A stretch of 64,000 bases of DNA from Rhododendron vialii (Eukaryota; Streptophyta; Magnoliopsida; Ericales; Ericaceae). The notes beneath the pieces were generated by a model. That model saw only the letters and a list, made by a program, of their open reading frames with translations, searched no databases and was not told the origin of the DNA. The stretch covers positions 10,506,501 through 10,570,500 of the forward strand of contig NC_080559.1 in assembly GCF_030253575.1 (NCBI RefSeq). The letters run 5' to 3'. This document shows positions 47,001 to 59,000 of this stretch, in pieces; the stretch's first letter is position 1, and each line of letters opens with the position of its first letter. The position numbers and the translations under genes are program-made.

Positions 47001-50000
47001 TTGTAAGAGAGAAGGGAACAAATTGAATCACAAGAAGTTAAGACAGTCAAGGCAAGAACTTGTACCTGCCAATATCCGCAATTTTGAAGCAACAGGAACA
47101 TCAAGAGTCACTCTTCCCCAATCAACTTCAGCAATTTTTATGTCCACAGGATTAGACAAAATAAGAGGAATCAAGGATAACAACTTTTCAGTTGCATTGT
47201 GTACATTTATAACCTGCAGTTAAGAAAACACAGTGGTCAAACCTACTGATATTAATGAACCTGAAGATTCAGAGGATGACGCACCAAAAATGACAAGGAT
47301 CATTCAAAATCTAGAATGTTCGCAGATGATTGGTATTTGGGGAATTAAAAGTAATGGATATGAACTAACTGTTTCAGCATCGCTCGCCTTTAGCTTGAGA
47401 GAGTTGCGAAAGATGTAATTTACAACGGGAACCTGTAGAGCACAGATGTGGTCTTGACCATGAAGTTAGGAAATCCAAGAAATGAAGAAATAGACTAAAT
47501 CTAAAATCAAATTATAGTCTACCATAGAAATATAACAAGATCAAACAAACAAGCAAAAGAAGCAACAGAAAAAACAGGGACAACTAATTTTGAGAGCTAA
47601 ACACAGTCAAAATAGCTTCTTCTTTTTTTGGCAAGATGAAAATTGTTATACACAAATTAGGAAGCCAATTGGATGACAATACGGTAAAAGAAGTGTAAAA
47701 TTCATTGAGTGAAATGCAGAGAACTTTCTACCGAGTTCTGAACACGGTAATTGGGAAGAGGAAAAGAAAATAGCAGTGTTCTAAAAGTCGCTCGGCGTTC
47801 GTCGCTCGGTCGACCACCTTCGAGCTTCGAGACCTATTAATCGCCGATTAATCGGCTTGTAGCAATTAGTCGGGTTTTCATTTATTTATATATAAATATA
47901 TACTCCCCAATGACAACTCTTATAAAAAATTGAACATTCATCTATCAATCCATCAACATCAATTGTTTTTCAAATATGACATAGAAATCTCTTCTTTACA
48001 GAAAACTGTTAACATGATTATAACACCAGCTGGTACTGGGTATGGGCCGTTCATTTATTAGTCACTTACCAATTATAATAACTTTATTTATATACACCAA
48101 ACAGTACTACACTTCGTTTTAAGATTTAATAAAAAATATTACTACACTTTGTTTCTAGAATCACTAACGTGTCACAAACTAATGTTCGAGGTCGGTAAAG
48201 ACGTGGAATGAGAGGAGATCTTGAATTTGAGAGAGAGAGAGAGAGAGAGAGGCGATAGGCGGCTCGGAGATCTCGTGTTTTAGGATTTCACAGAGATAGA
48301 CAGGTGATTCCGAGATCGATCAATCGATGACTGGGTGTTGAACAAGCCCTAAAAACTGTGATTCGAAGCCCTTAAACTGGTATGAGTATATAACAGTTAC
48401 ACCCTTTGATTTTTCAAAATTATAAATTTTACCCTATTAATCACCAAATAGCCGACTAATCGCCCATTAACCAATTAATCGACTAATTGTCGCTAGACGC
48501 TGACCGACTAATCGCCGGTTAATCGCCGACTAACTCTGATTAACCTCCCGACCTACTAATTCAATCGACTAGGCATTAATCTAATCGGTTAGGCCAAATT
48601 TCCGATTAATCGGCTATTAATCGGTGATTAAATCCTTCTTTTAGAACACTGGAAAATAGTGCATTCTGTATTGTTTGTGTGTTGCATATTTTCATCTTGA
48701 TCGTATACAGCACTTATATTGGAACTAAAACAGGAAACTATAAAGCTGGTTTTCTTGTTCTCCTCTACTAAGCCTTTTCTAGTAAGTTGATGCAGAAGAT
48801 GAAGAAAACGTTCAAGAGACCAACCCCCAATTTATAGACCCAAGGACTCTACTAACACTAAGGACACTACTTACCAAAAAAAAAAACACTAAGGACACTA
48901 AAAAGACACAAACGACCCTAAGTTCTACTGCATCATAAGTAATTCAGGGGTGCCAAGGTACTGGGTCAAAGCCGAGTTCGGGTTGAGATCGAGCTCATGG
49001 AACTTTGCAGAAAAATGTAAGAGCCTGGTAAACTAGGTAATTGTGGTAATTCCTTGCCTCAGGACCTTGTACACTTTTGATCCAATACTGGGTTTGATTT
49101 GGATTGTCAGATTGTGGTTTTCATACCGTGGTAGAGTTTCCCAAAACGGTTCTATGTTATATTTTGTACCATTGATCATTAAATTCTGTTTGGATTTGAT
49201 GTCATTGATCTTTAATTTCTGTTTGGATTCATGAGCATCAATTGTGATTGGTTTTGATATTGGATTAAACAAGAACCCGTAATCTTATGTTCGTAACTGA
49301 AATAAGGTTTGGCCAGTTCACCCACCCACTACGTGCAAATAATACCAACTCCAGAATTAAAGTAGCAGCAAAGGTATTAGCAACACCATTCTACATCCAG
49401 GAGGTGCTTACTAAAAAAATCATAAGGGCAAGACCATAAAATCAGGCGTATATCTCCAAAATGAGTTGCACACATGGACCTTTGTCTCTAACGCCCCATC
49501 TCCTGTGTGCAGGACACAGACGCAGAAACACGCACACAGAGAGGTGGAGAGAGATAGAATACCTTTTTAGAGAGAGAGAGAGAGTACCTTTTTAGATTTG
49601 TTATCTATGTACGTAGTGCTTCTAAGTGGTAGAAACAGTGTTGCATATAGGCTGAGCCTCCTTTGTTCATCCTAAATTGCACATAGAACAAAAGTCAAAC
49701 TCCAAATCGAAGAACATCCTAATACATACACAAGACAACAAATGAAATAACAGGAGAAGTAATGACAGGTACAAATCAACCAATTTGATGAAGTATAACC
49801 CCTTGAGGCGGTGGTAATAAACTTTTACAGTAGATAACAGCAAAGAAGCGGAAAAAACAGTAACCGCAAATGAGACAACAAACCAGAGAGTGGCCAAACA
49901 TGAGTCACCAAACCACAGGAACAACAACTAGAAAGATACTTGCTTCTATTACTCAATGTCATAAACTGAATGCAACAAGTAAGAACAGAAAGGCCACCTT

Positions 50001-53000
50001 TTCACTTTTTCTTGCAACCACAACCACTGATCAACGAGTCAAGTACATTAATTGCTGTGAGAAAAAAATCTAGCAATGGAATCAAGTTTATAAATCATAG
50101 AAGTAGATAAATCGGGTTTACGTACCCCAAAACCCGAATAAATGAAGTCATGTGCACTAATTACTTCGGCTGGACATTTTGTGTCTGATTATCTTTGTGT
50201 TCTTCCAACACTTGATTCTAGCAGATTTTCGGTATGGACTGTATCAGATCATCGTGAGATAATTAGTGCACGGATGACCAAAAACCAACAATTCGATCTT
50301 AATGAAAATGTACAACTTTATGTTCGTATATGTTATACTTGTCAAAAAAAAAAAATGTTCGTATATGTTATGAGTTATGACTTGGCAATATCTTGACTAA
50401 AAGATTGTTTGTTATTGACTGACTTTAATTAAATCATCTCATATTCCAACCATGGGGTCCCAGTCCAACATAGAACTAACAAGCCTAATGTTCTTGTGCC
50501 CGCATTTTCTAGAACACAATATTCGAAAGTGTGCTTTGCTTCAAACCTAAAATAACATAAATCAGATGTCATATAAGTCACAACAATGTCTAGCTTTATT
50601 TCAAGGTCAGTTCTCATAGTTTATTTTGGTAGACGCCGCAGAGGTGCAGACAAACCACCTAGCTTGGAAGACAATCAACAATGTCAATTACTTGGACAAA
50701 CATTAGGCGTCCATAACAGAGAAAGGAGTAAACCAAAACATGTATGTCAGTGTAGTTTCCTATATGAAACAATCAACTCTTCAGCTAAAATTCTGCCATG
50801 TGGCCTCAAACACAAATGTAATGTTTTAAGAGCTTCTTTCCTCACCAACATAAATTTAAGAAGCCTTTTGGAAAGAAAGAAATAATTTAGAATAGGCAAA
50901 GTACAATGCTTTTGTGAAATACTATTAGGTTTAAGTGCCGGAACAAAACAATAAAGAAAAGTAATCCCCTTTCCGAGATCACGCAATTTTAGGTGACAAG
51001 GCAAAATGAGAGCCTAACAGGCATATGGATTCACAAAAGGTAGAGTTCAAGGTTTCATGTGACTTGGTCAATCTTGGGTGAAGCAGTTAAAGCTTATTTG
51101 TGAACTTTAAATAGCTTGCTAATAACTTCACAAGCTTACTCATGCATGTGATTTAGTACACATCTGTAGTTCGTAATCCGTGAATAACCCATGTAGGATC
51201 ATTTAGAGATAATCAGGCTAACACTTCAGCAAAATAAATACAATTCATGCATAAATAACAAGTGTTTGTCTGTTTGCACAACCCTATACTGTTGTAAAAG
51301 GAAACACCACCACGGGTGCCTTCATTGATAATATTTACTTATCCTTGTCTATGCGAAAATAGAAACATGAAAATAGAGGAGAGCAAATGTATGTTGCCCT
51401 ACTCACATTGAAGGCCGAGCATCCAATAAGCTGCATAAGGTTCCAGGCAGCATCCATATGAGTGACACAGATCCTGAAAATAGTTGAAGCAACACTGGTC
51501 AATAGCAAAAGCAAAAGCAAACAACATCAACACACAGAAAAAGGAGGGAAGAGAGTTGAAGCTGATCTAAATCAACGGAATGCTTGAAGGAATAACAGTT
51601 ATGTTTACTATTAATCGGCTTTAAATTAGGGAGGGGAAGGAGGGGATAGTTAAGTTGACCAAAAGTTGCAAGCACGTCACATGCAGCATAGAACATGCTT
51701 TTGGACTGATGTAACCTTGGTCATTGCAATCATTGAAGCAGAAATGACTGCAGATTACTAGCTACAAATGAGAGGTCCAACTATGCCGTCAGTGTTGCAA
51801 CAGGGCGAGGCAACAATTTGCACTTTCCCCAATTAGAAACAACACATCATTGAAAACAGAAATCTTCATATTTTAGTCTGGCAACTTCGTAAATTTCAAA
51901 AGGACTTAAAATTCTCGTGACCTGTCAAAACCATAACAAACCTAATCACTCATTTATGTATCTTAGAGTTCACCGTCCTATCCCATCCATATTCTTCCCC
52001 CGCACCATGTCATGTAGGACACGCATGACAGATACTTCACAAAATCTAAAGGGTTCACCTAACCCAGTACTGCAACAACCATGACAGATACTTCACCAAA
52101 TCTAAAGGGTTCACCTAACCCAGTACTGCAACAACATTAACCAAACACAAGAAGCACAATACAAAACAGAGAAACCCCATTCATGCCATAGGACGATCCA
52201 CATATTCCTAGCTTGACATCCAGAATTCCCACCAGCTAGCGGCTGCAGCTTTCCAATGACACTTAGTTTCATACTTCTCATTTAAAAAAAAAATCCAGGG
52301 ACAAAATTTTCCTAGTAAATGCAACAACATAAATTGAGTAAGGCAGCACAAACACGTAGGAAAACAAGCATTCAGAATTCCGTAGGAAAACAAGCATTCA
52401 GAAAGTACTCAATTGTGAACGTTTTAGTTGTCGGAAGTAGCTTCACATCTGGACTGCATATTTTCTTCATTGTTCATTATTTGCTATCTATGTAGTTTTA
52501 AAATGGCATATTATCTCACTTCTCTCTTGAAATGCAAAATTATTTCCATTGAAATAAATTACGGAAATGAATCACTAAGAAGTACTGTATAACGTTGTAT
52601 ACTAATACTAACCTATCAAGTGATTCACATCCTTGGAAGGTGGGAGGGTCAACCTCAGGAGGAAGACTGAAGACAACCCAAAACAACAACAAATCCGAAA
52701 CATAGGATATTGCCTTAACGGGTTGACTGCCGGAGACCATAAGATCTATCTGTAGAACCACAATAAGAACAGCAATGAAAAGTAGTACAATGTAGATACG
52801 CATGAGAGAGGATAAAAGGTTGTCGAAGAATGCAAAATGATTCAGTCAAGCCATTTTATGCAAAAGAAGCGATAACTGAACATACTTCATGACCAACACG
52901 TTCTCTACTAATTTTATCTGCAATAGCAGCTTTGACATCATCATCAGAAGCAGCTTTTTTTAGCTCACCATCCAGTGTAAATCCAAACCTTGCACCTAAA

Positions 53001-56000
53001 TGACCAAATCAGGTGCATATCAGGGAGTAAGCGAAATACTTGTCCTAAAGGAAGGGGGTAGCTCAAAAGAAGAAAAAGAAGCATATGGATGACATTGTGG
53101 AAGAATTGACAAACATAAAGGAGAGCAATGTTGCAGCTGCATAAAAACGAGGAGCCCAAACATTGGTTCAGCAATTTGATAAGGATTTTCTTGTATCCTA
53201 TAGGCGAAGTATCGTAAAAAGAGATGCCAAAGGAGGTTATACAGACACAGATTTATGGGAAGGGTATAAGCCCGTCACCCCAACTAGAGAAAAAGCAACT
53301 CTCACGAATAGGTTTCTCCATCTTTCAAGGAGAAACTGTTTAATCTCCCTCTGAATGCAACAAACCACAATTCACAAGCATAGTGGTCTTCGGCGAATTC
53401 AACTTTTGGTCCCCCAACAACTGTTGGCTATCGCTTCAAACTATGGAAAACATTTCGCAGCAATCAAAGAAAGACTTGACCCATAAAGAAGGCATATAAA
53501 AATCCCAAACCTAATCACTTACAGTGAACCGATTCTTTAGAGAAAACCCAATTGCCCCACCCCCAAAACTACCACCCAAAAAGAAACAAAGATAAAAGAA
53601 AGAAACATGTAGGGAAGCACAATATAACTGCCATGAACGTATGAGGTAAACTAATTTCAATTTTTTAGGGCAAATATAATATCCAAACAGAGAAAAATTT
53701 CAATACCAAAACGTATTGCTCGAAGAACTCGTAAGGGATCATCCAAAAATGTCTCTTTTGGAGGTAAAGGCGTCACTATTTTCCCAGATTTGAGATCCGC
53801 AATACCTGGAATAGGTGAATCAAAAGCTACATTAGGAAAACAAAACAAAGAAAAACCACTCACAAATACTGAGAAGCTGGTTCCATAATAACCACATATC
53901 AAGAAAGAAATCGAGACATAAACAAACCTCTTCTAGTAAAATCTTCAACAGAACTTGTATTAATATTGTAGAATAAGCTGGAAGCATAGAACGATTATCA
54001 TGAGAACAACAATTTAGTTTATTTGACAAGCTTTGCCAATAAATGTCAAAAATACAACTAGATTCATACTTAGACCAAAACGAAATGACTAGGAGCCTAC
54101 GGAGGAGATAAGGAAAAGATAGCTCCCATTTGATGTTCTAGAGCTACATAATCTCTAGGAACTATGAAATACAATATTCAAGTACCTATTAATGGTTAAA
54201 TCCCTACGGTATGCATCCTCTTCCGCAGTCCCGAATCTCTGTAATACAAGCGTATATAGAATTATATTCTAAAATCATCACGTAGCTGATGTGCATCCCA
54301 GTAAGCATGATAAAATATGGAATGGTGAGCAACATCAATATGACAACAATCACCTTGATGCAAGTAAAATATTTACAATGCTAACAATTTCAAATTCACG
54401 GAAAAATAATTCATATGAGGCTAGAATTTGAACAATAGCAGTTCCAGCAGTGTTGAAGCTTTCTTGATACCATTTATGGTAGTCAATTTGTGTTGTGGCT
54501 CAGACATACGCAGCTGAAAGGAAAAATATGATTTCAAACAGCTCTTTAACTTTGTATATGAGCCTTGTTGACCTTATCTCAAGTGGTTACTACGAGGTAA
54601 TCTTGATCTCAATAAAAAAATTCTCTCAAGGTGTGTTGGTGGAGGGGTGGTGTTAGATCACCAATTGTCCCAAAATTGAAGCTGTTAGAAAATGGGCTCA
54701 ATTACAACAATGTTTATAGAGCTATCAAGCACCCATCCTCAGTACAACCGGATCTTGCACGTGAGATGCAAACATCCAGACAAATACCAAAATAGATTGC
54801 AAAGGGGGGACAAATGCAAATGGAGAGACCTAAACTCAGAACTACCTAGAGACCAAAGCTATAATACCACATTGGATCACCTATAGCCCCAAAAGCTTAA
54901 TCTATTAAGGAATGGCCCAACGATGCATATGCAGCCATTGAGTAGTGAGAACACATGTTCCTCAACTGTCATGACACTTCCATTGCTTGTAGCACTTATT
55001 GTTACAATTTCTTGTGCCTTGGGAACGAAACTTAAATGTGAATGATTGAGTCTATTTTAGACGATGTCTCTTTAAAAAAAAAAATCTTGTTGATCAAGAG
55101 TTTGGTCCCAACATTCATTTATGCTTTTCCATTGTAAATCCTTCTTTGATAAGATTGATGACCGAAATAAATCATTGTTTGAAGCACATGCGTGCCCTTT
55201 CAACTAAGGGTATTTGCATGGATCATGGCTCAAAAGAAACTTCATGATTATGACATTGATTCAAATTAGGAGGCATAATTATGATTATATCCTACGAGGT
55301 CAAAGATGTGCTATTAGTTGCAGAAACCTCTTATCTGTGAGGAGAATCCACCTTAGAACCTCGCTCCCGCGCTCCTAAGTCAGACTCTCGTAGGAACCTC
55401 GCTCCCATCGAGAAAGGAGCCCACTCCCAACTAGAATAGAACCTCTTAGGCATGTAAATCCCAAAAGAAACAAAAGTGAAAGATTGCAAGAGAAAATATG
55501 AAACAATGATGGGGTAATTGGAAAATATGTACTCAAATTAGCCCAAGTACTTAGTATAAACATAACTTTTACCTGTGTTCGCTAAAGCAATATTTGTAGT
55601 TGACATGAATAACGAATTATTATATTTACATGTGTTACATAATTACATTTTTTATAATATTCCCAAACAATCTCACCGGCGCTCCCAGACAAGGAGCTTC
55701 TATGATCCTCCTCCCCCGCTTCCGTCCCCGCTTCGTGCAACTTATGTCTACTTTCACTAGTATTACCTCTTTACTTGAATTATTAAAACAGACTCTTTAG
55801 TGTATTTTCATGTTGTCTTATCCGATAACTAAGCCATGTCTAGTGTGAGGAATAGACAGGCATAAAAAATAGATGATCACTTCACTGATTTACCTGGAAC
55901 AAAAATTGCATATAGTAATGGAGAGCACATTACTGTTGACATCGAATCTTAGTTTTGGGCGATCGGCGACGGGTACTTTCTTTAGATACCAAAGGATTAA

Positions 56001-59000
56001 TAGGTTCAAACACCTTGCACCTCCACTTTCAACTAGACTTTTAGGACCAAAGGATGAATGTGCAGACACACATAAGGCATAGGCTACAACGAACCACTAA
56101 TATTTTCTTTTTCTTTTGTTGATTGAAATACAAGAGAAAAGACGGAAGGAGACAATAAAAAGTCAAAGACCAGAAGGAGAACAACAAATAAAAAACTACA
56201 AAGGAGCAAAGTCCCTTTCCACCACAGATTGCACGGAGAGGGTAGCTCACCAGTCACCGCTAAAAAGACAACATCAAAAATTGTTTCTCAAAACCATAAC
56301 CACATTCATTGCAAATATACAATCAGAAATCCCATATAGAATATGATGAATAGTTGAGGAATTCCCTAAATCAACTAGTTAACTGGCTTTGAACTAGAGT
56401 AGCCCAAAGTCTTACAATGATGAGCTATAAAATATGTAGTATACAGTGTTGAGTGTTCCCATGTATTTAACCAACACTTCTTTAGCTAATTGACTTGCCC
56501 GAAGTTTATTTAATGACAATTTAAAACAGATCCCAAAGTAGTACAACTGTTTGGAACAACTCTCTTGGCAGAGGAAAATGGGTAACAATTTCTTGTAAAT
56601 TTTCATCCAAAAAAAAAACTACAACCACGAGAGCCAAGCCAAAAAGAAACAAGTTGATCACAATCAATCCCTATGAAGTCTAATAAAATTTCACAGCCAG
56701 AAAGCAAATTCACTAGGAATGACGATCGAATTAGATATTTTCTAGCCTGGTTAATATCAGAGTGATGTGAGTCACCCACATCACGATAAGGGAACAATCC
56801 TACAATCCATTTTGACATATTTGCGTGAGGATTCTTCACAAAAAATACTGCAAAAATTTGCTCAATAACGCATAGTTGAATCATTGAATACAAGAAATAT
56901 TGACCATTCAACAACCAAACTACCATTAGGCCACTGTACTTGGATGATACAAACCCAAGGAATCACAACTCAAACAATGTCGTATTGAATCAGCAAGAGG
57001 TCTTTCTCTCAATAGTTGAGTGAATAACTAGTTAACAATGAGTTCCACATTTATATCAGCCTACTAGCTATTTCAATGTCTACTAGATACAATACAAGCA
57101 AGAAAACAAATACTAATAAATTGAGCAAGAATGAACTTCCAATGTCATTAAACTCACCCGTTCATACATTTTTTTACACCAACCCTCTGATGCCTGGTAA
57201 TGAACTAATTATGATCTCATAATTGTTTGGTTAAAGCAAGTTAAGTTGCATGATCAACAAGACAATTAAGTAGTCATCTTTGAGAATTTTTCAGAACACA
57301 TGTTACAAAAGAAGGGTGGGCCTGGCGCAACGGTAAAGTTGCTCCGTTATGACCAAGAGGTCACGAGTTTGAGTCACGGAAAGAGCCTCTCTGCTTGCAG
57401 GGGTAAGGCTGTGTACATCAACTCTTCCCCATATCCCGCAATGGCGGGACCCTCGTGCACCCTTTTTTTTGTTACTCAATTATTGACCTTTTGGTTGATT
57501 AAAATATTATTCCTAAGTTATCAGAACCTGGAACAGCTACCCACAGGGCATAATTGTAATTGTACAAATAAATGTAGAATAATTTCGGCAACCAGGTTCA
57601 TCAGGCTACCCAAGAATAGTTTGACATATCTTAGCTAACAAATTTCCTCCAATCAGATTCATCAGGCAAGTTACATGTTTAAACCAAAGTTCGTTAATAT
57701 ACTGCCCTCAATCATCAATATTCCAAAATTGCAAATGCACTACACTGTGCTTATGAGCAACTTGCTCCATAATATGAAGTTCAGAACACTGCATGCATGG
57801 TAATACACCCTACGTCATACATAGCGCAAGCATGAGCGGGTGCTAATGGGGTAGGCAAGTGCGCGAAAGTGTCAATTTTTAAAAGGATTGGAATCAAGTG
57901 CGTTTTGAGAGCGTCTATATTTTACTAAGATAAAAATATATTAGTATATAATCTAATTGTAATTGGGCGTTGTATAATTTGCTATGATAACATTTGAACA
58001 TTAAAAAAACAAGATTATATGACCGTCCAAATTTCGTCCCCACTATCCACGAATTATGTGACCAATACTACTGCTTTTGAATTTATTATAGCTTTCAAAG
58101 AGATACTACATTTATAAGTACTGGTATTTATGGTAATACTTTATTCTAAAACCAACTTACCAACAGACAATTCTCTCTTTTTTTGTTTAATAAAGTAAGA
58201 AACAAATAGTTTAGTTGGGATTAGCGGAAGCTCAGTTTACTTTAGTTGTTTTTTGGTTTTTGATATGGTTTAGTAAATGCCGGTTTAGTTTCAAATTTCA
58301 ACTACTTTTATCCTTCACTTGCAGACAACCAAATCTTGAGTGGAAGTTTCACAGGTGGTCGAATTGCTTTGTCTGCAGTGCACATTGATGTACTAGCTGG
58401 TTTGCAGATGCTGCAGAACACATGACAAAGGCCCATAGGGTGAACAAAGCAAATTCGTTTGGTTTATTGATCAACTCGCAATCTGACAAAAGTGGATGCG
58501 CAAATTATACTCACATCTGCACTGAAATTCTTGCTTCACGAACTAGTTCGGTTCGCAGTTGATAACCTTTGACCACAAATTGTCTGACTACGCATAAACC
58601 TCAGAAGAGCAAAACGACATACAATATATTGATGAGAAAACTAAGTACCATGGTAGGAATGCGGCTATTCTCACTGTAGTCTTCAGATCGCAAGTTAACG
58701 ACATCAATCCATACGTCAAACAGGCGCATCCGTGCTGTTTCCAAGTGTTTAGACTGGTCTGGATTACTACAAATTTGAAAACCAGTGGAATCATATCAAG
58801 TTCAAGGTATCAGTACCAGATTGGAAATGAATAAACTCTTAACACTAACGAAAATAACAACTCAAATGTAATAGAAGGCAATCATACAAATATATAAGAG
58901 ATACCACCAAGTAAATGAATTCAAGACACTCTAGTCATATGGAAAGGGAAGCCTTAAAAGGTTAAGAAATAAAAGTCTCAGTCTCCTCCTTATAGCATGT

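Noticed and set aside
57300..57470. A protein-coding frame across the SINE
   Set aside because: The DNA matches an Au-type SINE; the frame has no domain.
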